Source of the DNA: Gammaproteobacteria bacterium
Lineage (GTDB): Bacteria; Pseudomonadota; Gammaproteobacteria; Steroidobacterales; Steroidobacteraceae
Direction of reading: 5' to 3'
Assembly (NCBI GenBank): GCA_028870355.1
Contig: JAGWPU010000028.1
Coordinates: 1 to 46,084, forward strand
Length of the DNA stretch: 46,084 nt
Shown here piece after piece: positions 10,778 through 18,725 of this stretch (positions are counted from its first letter, which is position 1; each line of letters opens with the position of its first letter). Made by a program: the position numbers and the translations under genes. The notes beneath the pieces are model-generated. The model saw nothing but the letters and a program-made list of their open reading frames with translations. It was not told where the DNA came from and did no database searches.

Positions 10778-10796
10778 CGGTCCCAGGGTGGGACCG
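10778..10796 (+). promoter_or_regulatory. Perfect 8-bp stem in the ndk leader
   Basis: CGGTCCCA and TGGGACCG form a perfect stem around a three-base GGG loop. It lies just behind the predicted ndk start site. It could be an operator or an mRNA-stabilising hairpin. No T tract follows and ndk lies directly downstream, so it is not an ordinary terminator. Confidence 0.45.
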
Positions 10797-10831
10797 CGAT
10801 TTCCGCTCAACCGAAGTTCCCGAGGTCGTCC

Positions 10832-11263
10832 ATGTCCATCGAGCGTACCCTGTCGATCGTCAAGCCAGACGGTGTCTCCCGCGATCTGATCGGCGACGTC
10901 TATCGCCGGTTCGAAGCCGCGGGCCTGCGGATCGTCGCCGCGCGCATGCTGCATCTGTCGCAGGCTCAAGCCGAGGCGTTCTACGGCGTGCATCGCGAGC
11001 GGCCCTTCTTCAAGGATCTGGTGCGGTTCATGACCTCGGGTCCGGTGATGGTCCAGGTGCTCGAGGGCGAAGGCGCGATCGCGAAGAATCGCGAAGTCAT
11101 GGGCGCGACGGATCCGAAGAAGGCGGCGAAGGGGACGATCCGCGCGGATCTGGCGAGCTCGATCGACGAGAACGTCGTGCACGGCTCGGACGCGGCCGAT
11201 ACCGCGGCCCGCGAGATCGGGTTCTTCTTCAGCGAGACCGAGATCTGCCCGCGGACCCGCTGA
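10832..11263 (+). CDS. ndk: Nucleoside-diphosphate kinase Ndk
   Basis: Ndk transfers the gamma-phosphate of ATP to nucleoside diphosphates through a phosphohistidine. The 143-residue protein has the standard length. It starts [19 protein letters not shown] and contains the catalytic histidine in NVVHGSDA near residue 117, followed by AAREIGFFF. An open frame continues upstream to 10736, but the ATG at 10832 matches the family start and has GAGG in front. It has its own promoter and leader. rlmN follows after 28 bases. Confidence 0.97.
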   Translation: MSIERTLSIVKPDGVSRDLIGDVYRRFEAAGLRIVAARMLHLSQAQAEAFYGVHRERPFFKDLVRFMTSGPVMVQVLEGEGAIAKNREVMGATDPKKAAKGTIRADLASSIDENVVHGSDAADTAAREIGFFFSETEICPRTR

Positions 11264-11291
11264 CCGCGGTATCGCGCTGGAGCGCAACGAG

Positions 11292-12422
11292 ATGTCCGCC
11301 TCGGTCGACGATCGCGTGAACCTCCTCGGCATGCCCCGGGCCGAGCTCGAGGCGTTCGTCGCCGCGCGCTTCGGCGCGAAGCCGTTCCGTGCGCGTCAGC
11401 TGATGCAATGGATCTATCGTCGCGGCGCGGCGAGTTTCGGCGAGATGACCGATCTCGCGAAGGGCTTTCGAGGCGAGCTCGAGGCCACCGCGACGATCGC
11501 GGTCCCGCAGATCGTCGCGGCCCAGTCCTCGAGCGACGGCACGCGCAAGTGGCTGTTGCGGATGGACGAGACCCAGGGAATCGAGACCGTGTTCATCCCG
11601 GAGCCGGACCGCGGGACGCTGTGCATATCGAGCCAGGTCGGCTGCGCGATGGACTGCGGCTTCTGCGCGACCGCGCGCCAGGGGTTCAATCGCAACCTGA
11701 CCGCGGCCGAAATCATCGGCCAGGTCTGGCTCGCGCGGCGCGAGCTCGCTGCGGCCGCGGCGGCGGGCGAGACGCCTCGCACGATCACCAACGTCGTGTT
11801 CATGGGCATGGGCGAGCCGCTCGCGAATTACCGCCATGTGCTGCCGGCGATGCGGATCCTGCTCGACGATCTCGCATACGATCTGTCGCGACGCCGGGTC
11901 ACGCTCAGCACCTCGGGCCTGGTGCCGCAGATCCATCGACTCGCCGAGGATTGCAACGTCGCGCTCGCGGTGAGCCTGCACGCGCCGAACGACGCGCTGC
12001 GTGACGAGCTCGTGCCGATCAATCGCAAGCACCCGATCGCCGAGCTGCTCGCGGCGTGCTGGCACTATCTCGAGCGCCAGAACGGACGCAGCGTGACCTT
12101 CGAGTACGTGATGCTGGATCGGGTCAACGATCAGCCGGAGCACGCGCGGCAGCTCGCGCGGCTGTTGCGCGGGCGGCCCGCGAAGCTCAACCTGATTCCG
12201 TTCAATCCGTTCGCCGGAACGCGCTTCACCCGGTCGCCGGACGCGGCGATCCTCGCATTTCGAGATATATTGAACGACATGGGCGTGATCGCGACGATCC
12301 GGCGAACCCGCGGCGGCGACATCGACGCGGCCTGCGGCCAGCTCGCGGGCCGGGTGCGCGACCGCGTGCTGGTGCGGCTCGGTGCGAAGCTCTCTCGAAC
12401 ACCGGCGGAGGCGATCCCGTGA
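11292..12422 (+). CDS. rlmN: Dual-specificity RNA methyltransferase RlmN
   Basis: RlmN is a radical SAM enzyme that makes 2-methyladenosine at 23S rRNA position 2503 and at position 37 of several tRNAs. The 376-residue product has the cluster motif CAMDCGFC near residue 120. It also has GMGEPLANY for S-adenosylmethionine binding and the late [11 protein letters not shown], which holds the mechanistic cysteine. It depends on a 4Fe-4S cluster, which links it to the nearby isc genes. Its stop overlaps the GTG start of pilW, so the two are coupled. Confidence 0.97.
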   Translation: MSASVDDRVNLLGMPRAELEAFVAARFGAKPFRARQLMQWIYRRGAASFGEMTDLAKGFRGELEATATIAVPQIVAAQSSSDGTRKWLLRMDETQGIETVFIPEPDRGTLCISSQVGCAMDCGFCATARQGFNRNLTAAEIIGQVWLARRELAAAAAAGETPRTITNVVFMGMGEPLANYRHVLPAMRILLDDLAYDLSRRRVTLSTSGLVPQIHRLAEDCNVALAVSLHAPNDALRDELVPINRKHPIAELLAACWHYLERQNGRSVTFEYVMLDRVNDQPEHARQLARLLRGRPAKLNLIPFNPFAGTRFTRSPDAAILAFRDILNDMGVIATIRRTRGGDIDAACGQLAGRVRDRVLVRLGAKLSRTPAEAIP

Positions 12423-13183
12423 GCGCGCGGCGGCTCGCGGCCACCGCGCTCGCCGCCGCGCTCGCGCTCGGGGGTTGCGCATCGAGCGGCGGCGACCTCG
12501 CGCCGGGCGCGAACCCCAAACAGGCGGCGATCGACAACGTGCAGCTCTCGGTCGCCTACCTCAAGCTCGGGAAGCTCGCGGTCGCCCGACACTTCATCGA
12601 GCGTGCGCTCGGCGAGGATCCACGCAACGCGACCGTGCAGGCGACCGCGGGCGTCGTCTATGAACGGCTCGGCGAGGCGTCGAAGGCCCGGCGCGCCTAT
12701 CGCGAGGCCGCGAGTCTCGGCCGCCGGGATCCGGACGTGATGAACACCTACGGCGGGTATCTGTGCCGCACCCACCACTACGCGGAAGGCGAGAAGGTGT
12801 TTCGCGAGGTCATCGCGAATCCCCTGTACCAGACGCCGGAGGTCGCGATGGTGAATGCCGGGGTGTGTCTCGAGGGCGCCGACAACGACACCGGCGCCGA
12901 GAACTACTTCAAGCGGGCGCTCGTCATGCGTCCGAACATGCCCGAGGCCTTGCTGGAATTGGCGGATCTCGCGATGAAGCGTGGCGATCCGGCGCGCGCA
13001 GCGAAGCTCATCCGGCAGGACCTCGCGGTGAACCCGCCGAGCGCGCCGGTCCTCTGGCTCGGCGTGCGCGCGGAGCGCGCGCTCGGCCACTCCAACGCGG
13101 CCGATGCTTACGCGGGTGAACTCGCGCGGAAGTTCCCGACGTCGACCGAAGCACGGATGCTGCAAGCCGGCGTCGGTTCATGA
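12419..13183 (+). CDS. pilW: Type IV pilus biogenesis lipoprotein PilW/PilF
   Basis: The PilW/PilF family is an outer-membrane pilotin that helps assemble or place the secretin PilQ. The 254-residue product begins with a signal sequence and lipobox, ALGGC, with the lipidated cysteine at residue 20. About six tetratricopeptide units follow, for example [20 protein letters not shown] and [20 protein letters not shown]. The GTG at 12419, overlapping the rlmN stop, is the only start that gives a full signal peptide. The gene holds its usual place between rlmN and rodZ. No other pilus genes are in this window. Confidence 0.88.
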   Translation: MSARRLAATALAAALALGGCASSGGDLAPGANPKQAAIDNVQLSVAYLKLGKLAVARHFIERALGEDPRNATVQATAGVVYERLGEASKARRAYREAASLGRRDPDVMNTYGGYLCRTHHYAEGEKVFREVIANPLYQTPEVAMVNAGVCLEGADNDTGAENYFKRALVMRPNMPEALLELADLAMKRGDPARAAKLIRQDLAVNPPSAPVLWLGVRAERALGHSNAADAYAGELARKFPTSTEARMLQAGVGS

Positions 13184-14097
13184 GCGCGACCGTGGACCTC
13201 TCCGAGCGCCTGCGCGCCGAGCGGGAGCGGCGAGGCCTCAGCGTGCAGCAGGCCGCGGACGACCTGCGGCTCGACCCGCGGATCATCGAGGCGCTCGAGA
13301 GCGGCGAATTCGCGAACGTCGGCGCGCCGGTGTACGCGAAGGGCCATCTGAAGAAGTATGCCGCCCTGCTCGGGATACCGAACGGGGACCTCGCGGAGAC
13401 GATCGAGCAGCTGGACGTGCCGGTACCGGAGCCGGTGAACCCGGAGATCGCGACCCGGATTGCCGCGGGCGCCCGGTTTGGCGGGCGGTCCTCGAGACGG
13501 CCGGTGGTCGGGATCGCGCTGCTCGCGGTGCTGATCGTGGGGGTCCTGTGGTGGAAGCCCTGGCGCCTGCGATTCGGCGACCGGTCGATCGTGGCCGTGC
13601 CGCGGGCGACTGCCCCGGCGGCCGTGCGTCCGACGCGCGCCGACGGGCCGCCCGGAGCGACCGCCGCGAACCCGGTGCGACCGGCCGGAGCACCGACGCC
13701 GGGCGTCGCGGTGGGTCCGGGACCGACGGTCGCCGCAGGATCCGCGACCTCGCCGACCGGCGCGCCGATCGCAGGATCCGCCGTGCCGCCGGCCTCGGGC
13801 ACCGCGGTCGCACTGCAATTCACGATGGCCGCCGACTGCTGGGCCGACGTGCACGATGCCAGCGGTGCCGCGGTTTTCCAGGGGATCGTGCGTGCGGGGA
13901 CGAGCCGCACGATCAGCGGCCGGGCGCCGTTCACAGTGATCCTCGGGCACGCCGCCGGCGTCGCGCTGCGGGTCGCCGACCGGCCGGTCGCGATCGCGCC
14001 GTCGTTCATCAACGGAAGCGTCGCGCGATTCGTCGTCGCGGCCGACGGCGCGGTCAGCGCGGTCCCCGCGGGGCCGTCGCAACCGCCGCCGCCCTGA
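13180..14097 (+). CDS. rodZ: Cell-shape protein RodZ
   Basis: RodZ couples MreB to the cell-wall elongation machinery. The 305-residue product has a cytosolic Cro-type helix-turn-helix domain (residues 6-75, with LSVQQAADDLRLDPRIIEAL). One transmembrane helix follows near 108-124 (PVVGIALLAVLIVGVLW), then a long Ala/Pro/Gly/Thr-rich periplasmic linker (140-210). The C-terminal RodZ beta domain (DUF4115-like) carries ADCWADVHDASG. Its start overlaps the pilW stop as ATGA. ispG normally follows in related genomes but is missing here; hisS comes directly. Confidence 0.92.
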   Translation: MSATVDLSERLRAERERRGLSVQQAADDLRLDPRIIEALESGEFANVGAPVYAKGHLKKYAALLGIPNGDLAETIEQLDVPVPEPVNPEIATRIAAGARFGGRSSRRPVVGIALLAVLIVGVLWWKPWRLRFGDRSIVAVPRATAPAAVRPTRADGPPGATAANPVRPAGAPTPGVAVGPGPTVAAGSATSPTGAPIAGSAVPPASGTAVALQFTMAADCWADVHDASGAAVFQGIVRAGTSRTISGRAPFTVILGHAAGVALRVADRPVAIAPSFINGSVARFVVAADGAVSAVPAGPSQPPPP

Positions 14098-14110
14098 AGT
14101 CGGAGGTTCC

Positions 14111-15409
14111 TTGGGCACGATCATCGAGCCGCTGCGCGGCGTTCACGACATCCCGCCGTCGCGGATCGCGGCCTGGCAGTTCCTCGAACGCACGACCCGC
14201 GAAGTCTTCGCGGCGTACGGCTACGAGGAGTTCCGGGTTCCGATCATCGAGCAGACCCAGCTGTTCAAACGCTCGATCGGCGATTTCACCGACATCGTCG
14301 AGAAGGAGATGTTCAGCTTCGTCGACCAGGGTGAGGATCACATCACCTTGCGGCCGGAGGCGACCGCGGGGATCGCCCGCGCGATGATCTCGAACGGGCT
14401 GCTGCGGCCGGGGCGCCTGCGGGTATGGTGCATGGGACCGATGTTCCGGCGGGAGCGCCCCCAGGCGGGCCGCTACCGGCAGTTCCACCAGATCGACGCC
14501 GAGGCGTTCGGCTTCGAGGGGCCGGACGTCGACGCGGAGTTGATCCTGCTGTCGGCGCGCCTGCTGCGGCGACTCGGCCTCGGCGGGGTGAGGCTGCACC
14601 TGAATTCGCTCGGCACGCCGGAGTCGCGCACGGTCTACCGGCAACGATTGATCGAGTATTTCAGCGCCTACGAGACCGAGCTCGACGAGGACAGCCGGCG
14701 CCGTCTGCGGGCGAACCCGTTGCGGATCCTCGACTCCAAGCACCCCCAGACCCAGCGGATCGCCGCCGGGGCGCCGCCGCTCGCGGAATCGCTGGATCCG
14801 GAGTCGAAGGCGCATTTCGAGGCGCTCTGCGGGCACCTCGGGGCCGCGGGCATCGAGTATCATGTCGACCAGCGGCTGGTGCGCGGCCTCGACTACTACA
14901 CGCGCACCGTGTTCGAGTGGATCACCGATTCGCTCGGCGCGCAGAGCACCGTGTGCGCCGGCGGACGCTACGACGGGCTCGTCGCGCAGCTCGGCGGCCC
15001 ACCGACCCCGGGGATCGGCTGGGCGATGGGACAGGAGCGCATCGTGCTGCTGCTCGAGAAGCTCGGCGCGCCGATCGTCGCCGAGGCACCGCAGGTCTAC
15101 GTGATCGCAAGCGGTGATCGGGCCGAGCGCGCGGCATTCGAGATCACCGAGCGCTTGCGCGACGAGCGCCCGGCGCTGCGCGTGCTCGCGAATTTGGGCG
15201 GCGGCAACTTCAAGGCGCAGTTCAAGCGGGCGGACAAGAGCGGGGCGAGAATCGCGCTCGTGCTCGGCGACGACGAGCTCGCGCGCGGTGCTGCGGCGCT
15301 GAAGGATCTGCGCGGCAGCGGGGCCCAGGAGGAATGCCCGCTCGAACGGCTCGGCGAGCGTCTGGGGGCGCTGCTGCAACTGGACATGGCGACTACGGGG
15401 AAAGCATGA
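14111..15409 (+). CDS. hisS: Histidyl-tRNA synthetase HisS
   Basis: HisS charges tRNA-His with histidine. The 432-residue class II synthetase shows the family motifs in order: LRGVHDIPP at the start, LRPEATAGIARA (motif 2 region), the histidine loops VRGLDYYTRTVFEW and CAGGRYDGL, and GWAMGQERIVL (motif 3). A C-terminal anticodon-binding domain follows. The start is a TTG at 14111, chosen because CGGAGG lies five bases before it and the product matches the family N-terminus. It follows rodZ by 13 bases and overlaps yfgM as ATGA. Confidence 0.97.
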   Translation: MGTIIEPLRGVHDIPPSRIAAWQFLERTTREVFAAYGYEEFRVPIIEQTQLFKRSIGDFTDIVEKEMFSFVDQGEDHITLRPEATAGIARAMISNGLLRPGRLRVWCMGPMFRRERPQAGRYRQFHQIDAEAFGFEGPDVDAELILLSARLLRRLGLGGVRLHLNSLGTPESRTVYRQRLIEYFSAYETELDEDSRRRLRANPLRILDSKHPQTQRIAAGAPPLAESLDPESKAHFEALCGHLGAAGIEYHVDQRLVRGLDYYTRTVFEWITDSLGAQSTVCAGGRYDGLVAQLGGPPTPGIGWAMGQERIVLLLEKLGAPIVAEAPQVYVIASGDRAERAAFEITERLRDERPALRVLANLGGGNFKAQFKRADKSGARIALVLGDDELARGAAALKDLRGSGAQEECPLERLGERLGALLQLDMATTGKA

Positions 15410-16122
15410 GCGACGAGTATTTGACCGACGACGAGCAAATCGAGGCCCTGAAGGGCTGGCTGACGACGAACGGTCCGGGCGTGCTGCTCGCGGTCGCGCT
15501 CGGTGCCGCCGTCGTGTTCGGTTACCGCTTCTACGAGGGCCGGGTCAACGGCCGCGCGCTCGAGGCGGCGCAGCTGTTCGATCAGATGACCGGAGCGCTC
15601 GAGAAGAACGACCGCGTCGACGCCGAGCGGATCGCCAGCGAGATCACCCGCAAGTTCGCGAGCAGCCCGTATGCCGATCAGGCGGAACTCGCGCTCGCGC
15701 GCCTCGCGATCGACGACGGGCGACTGCCGGCGGCCGAAGCGGAACTGCGGCACGTGGTCGACACGACGAAGGACCACGAGCTCGCGAAGATCGCGGGGCT
15801 GCGGCTCGCGCGGGTGCTGATCGCCGAGGGCAAGCCCGATCAGGCGCTCGCGACGCTCGGCGAACCGAAGAAGGGAAGTGCGTTCGAGTCGCTCTACGAC
15901 GAGGCTCGGGGCGATGCGCTGGTCGCGAAGCACGACCGCGCGGGCGCGATCGCCGCGTATCAGCGTGCGCTCGCGATCGCCGATCCGCGCTACGGTGACA
16001 ACGCGCTGCTGACCCTGAAGATCGCCGATCTCGGCGCCGCGCCGCAGATTCCGGGGATCAGCGCACCGCAGCCGCCGACGGTTGCCGTACCCGCGTCGGC
16101 CGCGGCATCGGTGACGCCATGA
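15406..16122 (+). CDS. yfgM: YfgM-like tetratricopeptide membrane protein
   Basis: YfgM is an inner-membrane-anchored protein that works with periplasmic chaperones near the Sec translocon. The 238-residue product has the family start YLTDDEQIEALKGW. One transmembrane segment lies near residues 26-44 (GVLLAVALGAAVVFGYRFY), followed by a periplasmic region of TPR-like helices. The Ala/Pro-rich C-terminus is not conserved. It sits between hisS and bamB in the usual order and overlaps both by four bases, so the three are tightly coupled. Confidence 0.92.
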   Translation: MSDEYLTDDEQIEALKGWLTTNGPGVLLAVALGAAVVFGYRFYEGRVNGRALEAAQLFDQMTGALEKNDRVDAERIASEITRKFASSPYADQAELALARLAIDDGRLPAAEAELRHVVDTTKDHELAKIAGLRLARVLIAEGKPDQALATLGEPKKGSAFESLYDEARGDALVAKHDRAGAIAAYQRALAIADPRYGDNALLTLKIADLGAAPQIPGISAPQPPTVAVPASAAASVTP

Positions 16123-17279
16123 TGCGGCGCTACCTCGTCGTGCCGCTCGCGGCGCTGCTGGTGCTCACCGGCTGCAGCAAGGACAAGGACGTCGACCAGC
16201 CGGCGAAGCTGGTGGAGATCAAGGCCACGCTTCCGGTGACCAAGCTCTGGAGCGTCGACGTCGGGGGCGGGAAGCACCAGATGCTGCTGCGGCTCGGGCT
16301 CGCACCTGCGGTCGAAGGCGGCGTCGTGTTCGCCGCGACCCAGAAGGGCTACGTCGACGCGTACCGGGTCTCGGACGGGCGGCGCGTCTGGCGCACGCGG
16401 CTGCGGTTGCCGCTGTCGGCGGGACCCGGCGCCGGCGACGGTCTCGTCGTCGTCGGCTCGACGAAGGGCGATCTCGTCGCGCTCGACGCGGCCACCGGCC
16501 GCGTCCGATGGCGCGCGAATGCGGAGGCGGAGCTCCTGTCGCCGCCGGCCATCGGCGATTCGGCCGTGGTCGTGCGCACGGTCGATGGGCATCTGCGGGC
16601 CTACGACGCTGCGAACGGCGCGCCGCGCTGGTCGATCGAACAGGAGGTCCCGCGGCTCAGCCTGCGCGGGATCGCGACTCCGGTGATCGTGAAGAACGAA
16701 GTCATCAGCGGCTTCGATAACGGCAAGGTGGTGGCCGTCAACATCGAAAACGGCAACACGATGTGGAACACGACGCTCGATGCGCCGCGTGGCCGCACCG
16801 AGCTCGAGCGTCTCGTCGACGTCGACAGCCCGGTCGCGATCGCCGGTGACAACCTGTACGCGGCTGGCTATCACGGGAGGACCGCGCAGTTGTCGATCGA
16901 TTCCGGACAGATCTGGTGGGCGCACGACATGTCGAGCGATCACGGTCTGGTCGCTGGCGTCCACAGGGTCTACGTCGTCGAGGAGGATGGCACCGTGATC
17001 GCGCTGAGCGCCCAGGACGGCGCCGAAGTGTGGCAGAACGTGACGCTGAAGTGGCGCGATCTCAGCACGCCGGCGTTGACGGATGCCGCGGTCGTGGTCG
17101 GCGACTACCAGGGCTATCTGCACTGGCTCGATCGCAACACCGGGAGGGTGATCGCCCGGACGCGCGATTCGAAGTACCGGATCTCGTCCGCGCCGATCGC
17201 GATCGGCAATACGGTGATCGTGCTGAGCGACGGCGGCGAGCTCGCGGCGTTCCGCGCCACGCCGGGGACGACCGGGTAG
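16119..17279 (+). CDS. bamB: Outer-membrane assembly lipoprotein BamB
   Basis: BamB is a lipoprotein of the BAM complex that inserts beta-barrel proteins in the outer membrane. The 386-residue product has a signal peptide ending in the lipobox LTGC (C19). Repeated PQQ-type beta-propeller blades follow, such as VVVGSTKGDLVALDAATGRVRW and VVVGDYQGYLHWLDRNTGRV, each with the A/LD-x-x-TG-x-x-W pattern. It starts on the yfgM stop (ATGA). der follows after seven bases. Confidence 0.95.
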   Translation: MMRRYLVVPLAALLVLTGCSKDKDVDQPAKLVEIKATLPVTKLWSVDVGGGKHQMLLRLGLAPAVEGGVVFAATQKGYVDAYRVSDGRRVWRTRLRLPLSAGPGAGDGLVVVGSTKGDLVALDAATGRVRWRANAEAELLSPPAIGDSAVVVRTVDGHLRAYDAANGAPRWSIEQEVPRLSLRGIATPVIVKNEVISGFDNGKVVAVNIENGNTMWNTTLDAPRGRTELERLVDVDSPVAIAGDNLYAAGYHGRTAQLSIDSGQIWWAHDMSSDHGLVAGVHRVYVVEEDGTVIALSAQDGAEVWQNVTLKWRDLSTPALTDAAVVVGDYQGYLHWLDRNTGRVIARTRDSKYRISSAPIAIGNTVIVLSDGGELAAFRATPGTTG

Positions 17280-17286
17280 GCCGGCC

Positions 17287-18678
17287 ATGCTGCCGGTCGT
17301 CGCGCTGATCGGCCGACCGAACGTCGGCAAGTCCACCCTGTTCAATGCGATGACCGGGAGCCGCGATGCGCTCGTTGCCGACCTGCCGGGATTGACGCGC
17401 GATCGCCAGTACGGCGTCGCGCGCCGCGCGAGCCGGCCATGCATCGTCGTCGACACCGGTGGTCTCGTCGAGCGGGCCGGCGAGATCGAGCGCCTGATGG
17501 TCGCGCAGACCGAACGCGCGATCGAACAGGCCGACCGCCTGATCGTCGTCGTCGACGGCCGGGCGGGACCCACCCCTCAGGATCATTTCGTCGCGCAACT
17601 GGTCCGGCGCAGCGGCAAGCCGGCGATCGTCGCGGTCAACAAGACCGAGGGGCGCGATGCGGCGAGTGCGTCGGTCGACTTCCACGAACTCGGACTCGGC
17701 GAGCCGGTCGGCGTCGCCGCCGCACACGATCAAGGGGTGGTCGCGCTGCTCGATGCCTCGCTCGCCGATCTGCCCGAGGATGCGGCCGACGCGCCCGACG
17801 CCTCCGAGGAGCCGCGGACCCGGATCGCGGTGATCGGCCGGCCGAACGTCGGCAAGAGCACGCTGATCAATCGCCTGCTCGGCGAGAACCGCCTGGTCGC
17901 GTACGACCGCCCCGGCACGACCCGCGACGCCGTGCTGGTCCCGTTCGAGCGCGACGGCGAGCACTATGCGCTGATCGACACCGCGGGCGTGCGGCGCCGT
18001 GCGCGCATCGACGAGGCGATCGAGAAGTTCAGCGTTATCAAGACGTTGCAGGCGATCGAGTCGGCGCACGTCGTGATCGTCGTCGTCGATGCGCGCGATA
18101 CGGTCGCGGATCAGGATGCGAGCCTCACCGGCATCGTGCTCGAGCACGGACGCGCGCTCGTGCTCGCGGTCAACAAGTGGGACAACATCCCGCCGGAACA
18201 GCGCGACGCGATCCGCTCGCAGTTCATCGCGCGCATGGGTTTCGCGGACTTCGCGCCGGTGCACTTCATCTCGGCGCGGCACGGCAGCGGCGTCGGCGAG
18301 CTGTTCGACTCCGTCCGCCGCGTGGTTGCGGCGGCGATGCGCGAGATGACGACGCCGGAGCTCACCCGGGTCCTCGAGGCGGCGACCCAGAGTCATCCGC
18401 CACCGCTCGTGCGCGGACGGCGGATCAAGCTGCGCTACGCGCACCAGGGCGGGCGCAACCCGCCGATCGTCGTGATCCATGGGAATCAGACGGAGCACGT
18501 TCCCGATGCGTACCGGCGCTATCTGGTGAACGTGTTCCGCAAGGCGTTCGACCTCGCCGGCACCCCGGTCGAGGTGGTGTTCCGCGCGGAGCAGAATCCG
18601 TTCGCCGGCAAGCGCAATCCCCTGACCCCCCGTCAGCGGCGCAAACGCAAACGTCTCATCCGTCGCGCCAAGCGCTAG
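17287..18678 (+). CDS. der: Ribosome biogenesis GTPase Der
   Basis: Der (EngA) is a double GTPase needed for 50S subunit maturation. The 463-residue product has two G domains, each with GRPNVGKST as P-loop (near residues 9 and 181), a DTGG or DTAG switch motif, and NKTE or NKWD as base-recognition motif. A C-terminal KH-like domain and a basic tail (RQRRKRKRLIRRAKR) complete it. Its TAG stop codon is part of a TAGAAT element that may serve the next gene. Confidence 0.97.
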   Translation: MLPVVALIGRPNVGKSTLFNAMTGSRDALVADLPGLTRDRQYGVARRASRPCIVVDTGGLVERAGEIERLMVAQTERAIEQADRLIVVVDGRAGPTPQDHFVAQLVRRSGKPAIVAVNKTEGRDAASASVDFHELGLGEPVGVAAAHDQGVVALLDASLADLPEDAADAPDASEEPRTRIAVIGRPNVGKSTLINRLLGENRLVAYDRPGTTRDAVLVPFERDGEHYALIDTAGVRRRARIDEAIEKFSVIKTLQAIESAHVVIVVVDARDTVADQDASLTGIVLEHGRALVLAVNKWDNIPPEQRDAIRSQFIARMGFADFAPVHFISARHGSGVGELFDSVRRVVAAAMREMTTPELTRVLEAATQSHPPPLVRGRRIKLRYAHQGGRNPPIVVIHGNQTEHVPDAYRRYLVNVFRKAFDLAGTPVEVVFRAEQNPFAGKRNPLTPRQRRKRKRLIRRAKR

Positions 18679-18681
18679 AAT
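18676..18681 (+). promoter_or_regulatory. Candidate -10 box TAGAAT overlapping the der stop
   Basis: TAGAAT begins at the der stop codon and is followed by G/C-rich bases, like the guaB and tRNA-Ser elements. It lies 44 bases before the DUF748 gene. No clear -35 is seen within der. Confidence 0.4.
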
Positions 18682-18725
18682 CTCCGACGCACCCCCGGAG
18701 AACCCGGGGCCGCGAAGGCCAGCCC

